Positions 58,221 through 64,000 of a DNA stretch of 64,000 nucleotides are shown in pieces. Position numbers and translations under genes: made by a program. A model generated the notes under the pieces. The model did no database searches, was not told where the DNA came from, and saw only the letters and a list, made by a program, of their open reading frames with translations. This DNA is from Atrina japonica (Eukaryota > Mollusca > Bivalvia > Pterioida > Pinnidae): contig BROG01000253.1 of NCBI GenBank assembly GCA_030159075.1, positions 62,001-126,000 on the forward strand, given 5' to 3'. Position 1 is the stretch's first letter. Every line of letters starts with the position of its first letter.

Positions 58221-59338
58221 TCATCAGGAAAATACTTAAATGAGCATTTGTTTTCCTAAAATGTCTTTTGTTTTTTCTGTCATTTTTTTGGGGGGGGGGG
58301 GGGTCCTGTATTTAGATGATGGACTATAAACATAAGGAAAACTTGGAATGGCCTTACGTATTTGTCGCACTATGATAGATATGAGATGAAATATTTCATG
58401 GTAATACTGAGATTTCGGGGCGACAGATTATAACGACTCTTTAGCTATCTGAACTACATCCTAGTGTGTGATTATATACAATAGAATTTACAACACGGCT
58501 GTACATGATAAATCTGACTGTAGAAAGGATATTGATAAATTGGTTAGTTTTATTTGCAGTTAGTCATGGGTTTTACTAGACTAGCTATAAACACAACAAG
58601 TAAATATAAATTGAATATAAATACATATACATGTACATATATTATGAAATGTATTATTGAAAAAATGGTGGAAAAAAGAGGAAAATAACAAAACACACGC
58701 AGATGCGGATTATAATCACATTCCCAATTTATCATTCCATGTCTTCAAAAAACATTTGACTCGAATAAAATGATAAGGGATACTGTTTCCTTTACGTCAT
58801 TATGACAGAAACTGTATTAGATATCTCAATAAATACTGGACTTTCCATGATGACACGATCCATAAAGAATATACAAACGTGACACCTCATGTGCTACGGC
58901 ACAAACCGGAATACAAAATACAGTCTAACAGCTTTCCCTGTATCGGACAGATGGTCAACGTTTGTTTAGTTATAATGACGTCTTTTCAAATTGATTACAA
59001 TAAAAGTATTGAAGTACCGTGTTAACAATGCAATCTCTCGTATTTGATCAAGTTGATCTTTTCCTAGTTACCTAATTACCGCGTAGTAAATGATGTTTAC
59101 AAGTACATAAAAGATATGCAAATTTAAAATTTACATCCGTGTTATTTATCAAAGTAGATACTATACCCTCTAGTTAAAGATGTTAAAACTGACAGCGTTT
59201 GTGTTTGATTGACGCGACATGGACAATATAGAATCTTATTTCAATTCTCAATAAGTTGCATTTTGTACGGCATTACGCAGAGCCTAATATTAAGATTTTG
59301 ATACAAGTTCAAAACTGTCTTAAATACATCAAAAGAAA

Positions 59339-60050
59339 ATGGCAGTTGACCAGTCGTACATCTTGAGAAAGGGAAGTTTTGAAATTATTTCCGCACTGAT
59401 GACTGTATGGGCACTTTTCTTATTAATTTCGCTGGGATATTATTCGAAAGGGGCGTCCTATGGAAGGTACGGAAAGAAAGGAGTTGGACCTTTAGTCACC
59501 GCTAAACTTGCGTGGTTACTCCAGGAACTTCCATCTTTTATTATACCTATTTTTATTTTATATACAGCAAAAGATCCAAAAACGCACGAGACCCCTAAAA
59601 TGATATTGCTGGGGTGTTTTCTTGTCCACTATTTTCAAAGGTAAGATTACTTTGTTTTAACTGTTTGTAGTTTTGTTACTCGTTTTTTTATTTAGAATTC
59701 TTTACTGCTAAGGAGCTGTCGTCATCTGGTTAATTCTAGGCTCCGATCAAGCCATGGTTAGAACCACGAATTGTTATTACGTGGCGGTATTCTATTACTT
59801 TGCCATATAGCCGTATGTAGTGATGCAGATCGTCAGTAACCAAACGAATTTAATTTTCATTTTTATTTCCCCATTATCATTTTTCTTTTTACAAAAATAA
59901 GACTTCCTTATTAAAAAAAGTCCCTTTTCATTTGATTTTCACACTCATTTATTTAGTTAAACAACAGTTTAAATTATGATATATATATAATTTTGCATAA
60001 TTATTTATTAATGATTATTTCAATGCTCAATCAAAATGGTATGTAAAATG

Positions 60051-60134
<84 letters not shown>

Positions 60135-62928
60135 CTGTCTTACATTATCGAAAATATTTAAACTGATATTCATATAACTTCGCCTGTTCCCATTCCTTTT
60201 AGGATTCACAATTGTTCTTCGTGTTTAGGCCGTTATTATCTCCTATTTGTCGTATTCTAAAGGAATTTGAGTTTCGAATAAAATTACATCTTCATTTTAC
60301 TTCACAATTTATTTCATTTTCATCGTAATACAATGACGCACTTATATAAACGATGTTACGTAATTGTCAAAATGGAGAATATAGTATGTTACATTTTGGT
60401 ACTAAATATATAAATAAATTGTATCTGTCGACAACTTCATGATAACGTGATACATACTTCCTTCTTAAATGGCCCGTGAATTAAAGGATAGCATTTAACA
60501 TTCGTGGCTGTCAGTGATATCACAAATCACCCTCAGTGACGGTATTACTAACTTTTTCGTTGTAATAGTACATTAACGTTAATTGTACTTTGTTACAGGT
60601 ATACCAAGGTAAATTGACACAAATCAAATCCAAATCAAATCATAACTGGGGTGACAATTAAGCTACTTGTCGTCACAAAAGTATTAGAGATTCGGTAATC
60701 CATGGAGTCTGTACAAGGTATTAAATATGTTTTACCTGTACAACCTATTTTTGGAAAGTAGACCGTATTGTTTTGGTTTTTGACTGAACTTTGATGTGCG
60801 TAGTCGGTTCGATTCGCCCTGATTCCAGTTCGCCCCAAGGTCGTTTCGTCCAGACTCCAGTTCGCCCTGATTCTAAACGTACCTATGCGTATGTAATACA
60901 ATTTTTACCGGCATTGGGCTTGATATTGATAAGTTTTTTTAATGAGCAAGTTGGTAAATATAAATACTGATATTATATTAAAACGTTTACACGACGATTT
61001 TGTCCAAGTTATCTATACATAGTGTATATTATGTAATATTATAATTATGCATCTATTTTAAGATAACATATTAGATATCTGCAAACTTTCGGCAAGTCTC
61101 AGTTGCTAGGCCTATCTAAGTAAAGTATCTTACCAGTAGATATATATAAAAAAAAACGTTCCGTGAAAACCAGCGATATATAAAGCTTTATATATCGCTG
61201 GTGAAAACCGAGGGTAGTGAGAAAAAAAATACATATTGAGTAATAAAGATAAAAAAATTTAAAAAGTAATCAACTTCATGCAAGGTTCGCCTATGATCAT
61301 GAACTCAGACTGCTTCTACTTCACCTGATATATTATACATAAGGGCGAAACTGGAATCGGGGCGAATCGACCCGCATTCGGATGTGTCACTTTACCTTGG
61401 TAGACCTATACAAGGATAAAAAGAGAAATAAACCTTTCTCATATTTCATATACATGTACGTTTTTATTAGTTAATGAAATGTTTTTGATTTTTGTCTATG
61501 GAGGTGGCAACTGATGATTTAAAAATAGATTCTAGATTTAGTTTCCATTTAAGTTATCTTTTATATGTATAATGAGTTAATAATGTATTATGTTGATATA
61601 GTTAAATGCATACAGAGTGTCATTTGGATTAAAAAAAATTATATCAAAACTTTGATTAAATAGGCTAAAAAGATATCTTGCCGTAGAAAATTTCAGCACA
61701 CCGTTCATATATTGCCTAGAATGAATGAATTACACCGACGCTTGATATTTCTGCCATCCATGTAAGAATACAAAATTATTACTCGCCATTATTCACATTC
61801 GATTTCATTTCATAATTACGACATAAATATGATATTTTCTTTTTCAACCCGGGATTGAAAAAAAAAACATCTTTATTGCATAAAACGTCGAATATTTGAA
61901 ACTTTTGATACAAACAAAATCCATTTTGACAACTTGTATGCCTTAATGATTTTGACTTTCGTATTATTGTTTGTTCAAGTCTTGCCAGGTTTTTCATATA
62001 CTAACACAGAACTTGTTACAAACTACAGATAAAGTGGCAACATTTTCCGTACTCCGTTTGATATACTTTGTCTGGTGGTGTTTTAGTGCTAGAGAGGAGG
62101 TTCATGGTATGATTACTTGTCCAGGTCACACTTGTTCCTTCCATTAAACAGGTCTTGTTTTTCCCTTCGCCAGTCGCTTGGCATTCGAAGTCACGGGATA
62201 TTTGGATGTGACTTTCCGAGATTTCGTGCTAAAATGGGCGTGGCATGCTAAAGAACACTCACACTCAGGTTTGACATACGACCACAGCAGATGACAAACC
62301 CGTGGCGCTTCACCTAGAGCCCGTGGTATCTCTATCTATTTGAAGGATGCTTTTCTAAATGTAAATCAACATTTAAACAGACATTAAAATAAGATCTTGA
62401 AAGTTGAATTGAAATCGACCTATCGCAAAATGTTTGACATATCGCATTCAATGTGCATTTATACCGTCATTCGATTGTGACGTCATAATCACAAAAATGT
62501 TTGACGGGCCATTCGATTTTGACGTCAAAATAGAAAAGTCTGCCAAACGGTGCCGTATCGGGTCATTCATGGAATTGGGGATGGGAAAAGCAGTGTAAAT
62601 ATTATTTTCCCCAGTTAATCACTGAAATATATCATGATTAAAATATAAATTTGATACTTTTCATGGAATTCTGTTCAAATGCACAATATAATCATTTTAT
62701 TATCAGTGTTGTTCAGTTATATTTTATGGTAAATCTTAATTGAATATATTTTTGTCTTCAGAACGTTTTTGTTTTCACTGATGATAAAAGGAGGTAAACC
62801 AACGCCATTTGTGATATTTTTGGCAGCCATGGTATATTGCGCCGTAAATGGGTATCTACAAGTAGCATATTTACTTTATTATACGGACTTCGGAGAAGAC
62901 TGGATGTACAAGCCTTGGTTTCATATAG
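59339..62928 (+). CDS. SRD5A1-like: Steroid 5-alpha-reductase, N-terminal exons 1-2 (partial, runs out of window)
   Basis: Exon 1 is 59339-59640 and exon 2 is 62762-62928; the split Arg codon (AG|A) joins them in frame, giving 156 residues with one base left over. The start ATG has AAA before it and G after it. The sequence matches the N-terminal half of SRD5A1/SRD5A2: YGRYGKKGVGP, AWLLQELPSFIIP, LLGCFLVHYFQRTF, MIKGGKPTP and CAVNGYLQVAYL. In vertebrates these sections form the first membrane helices and part of the steroid/NADPH pocket; the enzyme reduces the delta-4 double bond of 3-oxo steroids using NADPH in the ER membrane. Several hydrophobic helices are visible (about residues 15-35, 55-78, 88-100 and 115-130). 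The usual length is about 260, so roughly 100 C-terminal residues, with the conserved NADPH-binding part, must lie beyond 64000; I found no further exon in 62929-64000. The 3.1 kb intron holds a (TA)n tract and a nested MITE. Substrate in this organism is unknown. Confidence 0.93.
60053..60131. repeat. (TA)n in SRD5A intron
   Basis: Pure TA. Confidence 0.97.
60597..61407. mobile_element. MITE with AGGTNTACCAAGG inverted ends, containing a nested element
   Basis: The left end AGGTATACCAAGGTAAATTG and the right end, read in reverse, AGGTCTACCAAGGTAAAGTG are inverted repeats. The same element without the insertion is at 4693-4899. The internal wording TATTAGAGATTCGGTAAT is shared. It lies in SRD5A intron 1. 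Confidence 0.8.
60799..61380. mobile_element. Nested TIR element inside the 60597-61407 MITE
   Basis: The ends are inverted repeats: left TCGATTCGCCCTGATTCC, right in reverse TCGATTCGCCCCGATTCC. GATGTG flanks both sides (60793-60798 and 61381-61386) as a target duplication. The uninterrupted site is seen in the sister MITE at 4693-4899 (CGGATGTG). No transposase frame is visible. A perfect 34-bp palindrome lies at 61169-61202. Confidence 0.8.
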
Positions 62929-63544
62929 GTATATATTACATAGATATCCGTCATTATACAGAAAAGTTCATTTCCACATTTGTCAAAATGAGTTATCGCT
63001 ACTGAAAAATACTTTATTTAGCCGATTAAATCCCATATCAATCACAGACCGGCCTATTGCGTTTCCAGTTTAACATTTCATGCCATTCTGTGTATCGGCT
63101 TATCACATTTATGAATTACAGAAATGCCTGAACATGCAAAGTACGTGTCGGATAAATAGTTTTGATTAAATCAAATTTCAATAAAAATACATTCTGCTAT
63201 TATAGTTAATCACTTATATGTGATCTACCATGAGTCATTGTGGCCTTAAGATATTGACGTCAAAGATTCCTGAAAAATTGACGTCAAAGTTTCCTGAAAA
63301 ATTCGCATAGGGCACATGTCAATAACAGTTTAAATCAATCATATTAACCCTTTCACCCCTAAGTGTCTAAGTGGTATATTCTTTTCTATTGTTTAAGACC
63401 AGTCTATTGCGGTCTGTGGGGATGAAAGGGTTAATAAGGTATCCATTGTATAACTCAGTACGTTAGATTTTGATATTTCCGTCGCACCGCTCTACAGTGA
63501 TCATCAAACAGTGACAACAAATGTGTTTTACACCTGTAATCAGG

Positions 63545-63740
63545 ATTAACTCGGAGATTAGTGTTTTGACACGTAATTGACAACTTTGATGTACAAGATT
63601 TGTTCCCCTTAGATATTTGGTCCCTAAAAACCTTATATCTGTACATGGGGCATACCTATCTATCATAAAATATAATAATTATAGTACCTTACCAGGCATA
63701 CAATTATGACATTTTATACAAATGAATAGATACCTTAATT
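63545..63740 (+). repeat. R5 dispersed repeat, copy 2
   Basis: GTAATTGACAACTTTGATG, ATATTTGGTCCCTAAAAACC, CATACCTATCTATCATAAAA and TAATAATTATAGTACCTTAC. In the downstream intron of SRD5A. Confidence 0.8.
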
Positions 63741-64000
63741 TCTTCATAATTATTACGCATAAATTTTGCACTGAACTGATTTAGTGGGAAAATTAGATGC
63801 AGGTTAGTGTATCCCCGCTTTATGTAAACTTTCAATACAAATATTGCAATGATATTTTGTTGACAATGACAAATCAACTTTGCAATGTGTTTAAGTTGTT
63901 TGGAATTGATCACAGACGCATCCCTGTCAAAGATAAAGTTACCATAGAAACTATGTATCTCTCATATATTAAGAATTATCAAAACTATATCGCAGCTCAA

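Noticed and set aside
62929..64000. Third SRD5A exon
   Set aside because: I found no stretch resembling the conserved C-terminal half; the frames at 62769-63073 beyond 62928 run into intron.

Overview
This 64 kb window is nuclear DNA from an animal, most likely a bivalve mollusc (scallop or oyster type). The reasons are an AT-rich sequence, genes split by GT-AG introns, a fibrinogen-related lectin-like gene, several tRNA-headed SINEs (one with the TTGTTTAACGTC-type tail I associate with mollusc genomes), and a heavy load of small dispersed repeats and microsatellites. The species call is inference. I see no bacterial operons, CRISPR arrays, rRNA or intact tRNA genes.

Genes, left to right. 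(1) 2497-6561 (+): a fibrinogen-related protein in four exons, with a coiled-coil-like stalk and a complete C-terminal fibrinogen domain; its signal-peptide exon was not found. (2) 10828-19794 (-): a complete six-exon, 280-residue Ser/Thr kinase resembling HUNK within the CAMK/AMPK-related group. All six exons join in frame, and one of them (12322-12446) is too short to show as a long ORF. (3) 34644-34971 (+): a possible small two-exon gene end. (4) 38673-45352 (+): a 380-residue charged, disordered protein with paired CxxC motifs, in two exons of matching phase, with a possible alternative exon near 40.4 kb. (5) 53907-54482 (+): an orphan 191-residue single-exon ORF. (6) 59339 to beyond the window (+): the first two exons of steroid 5-alpha-reductase (SRD5A1/2 type). 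A decayed Penelope-like reverse transcriptase lies at 31.0-31.5 kb (-).

The rest is mostly repeats. I define five dispersed families from internal comparison: R1 (about 270 bp, many copies), R2 (272 bp unit, sometimes tandem), R4, R5, and FB (foldback MITE with long inverted repeats). There are also TA-flanked TIR MITEs, one MITE nested inside another, tRNA-derived SINEs, two minisatellites and about twenty microsatellites, including (ACT)n tracts of about 770 and 510 bp.

The genes are unrelated and show no sign of working together. No clear new multi-gene system is visible. The most interesting signals are how repeats shape gene structure: an R1 tail expanded into a 59-bp satellite inside the kinase gene, an R1 tail lying directly against a splice acceptor, a MITE just past a stop codon, a nested MITE with a perfect palindrome in the reductase intron, and a kinase that has lost the usual activation-loop threonine.
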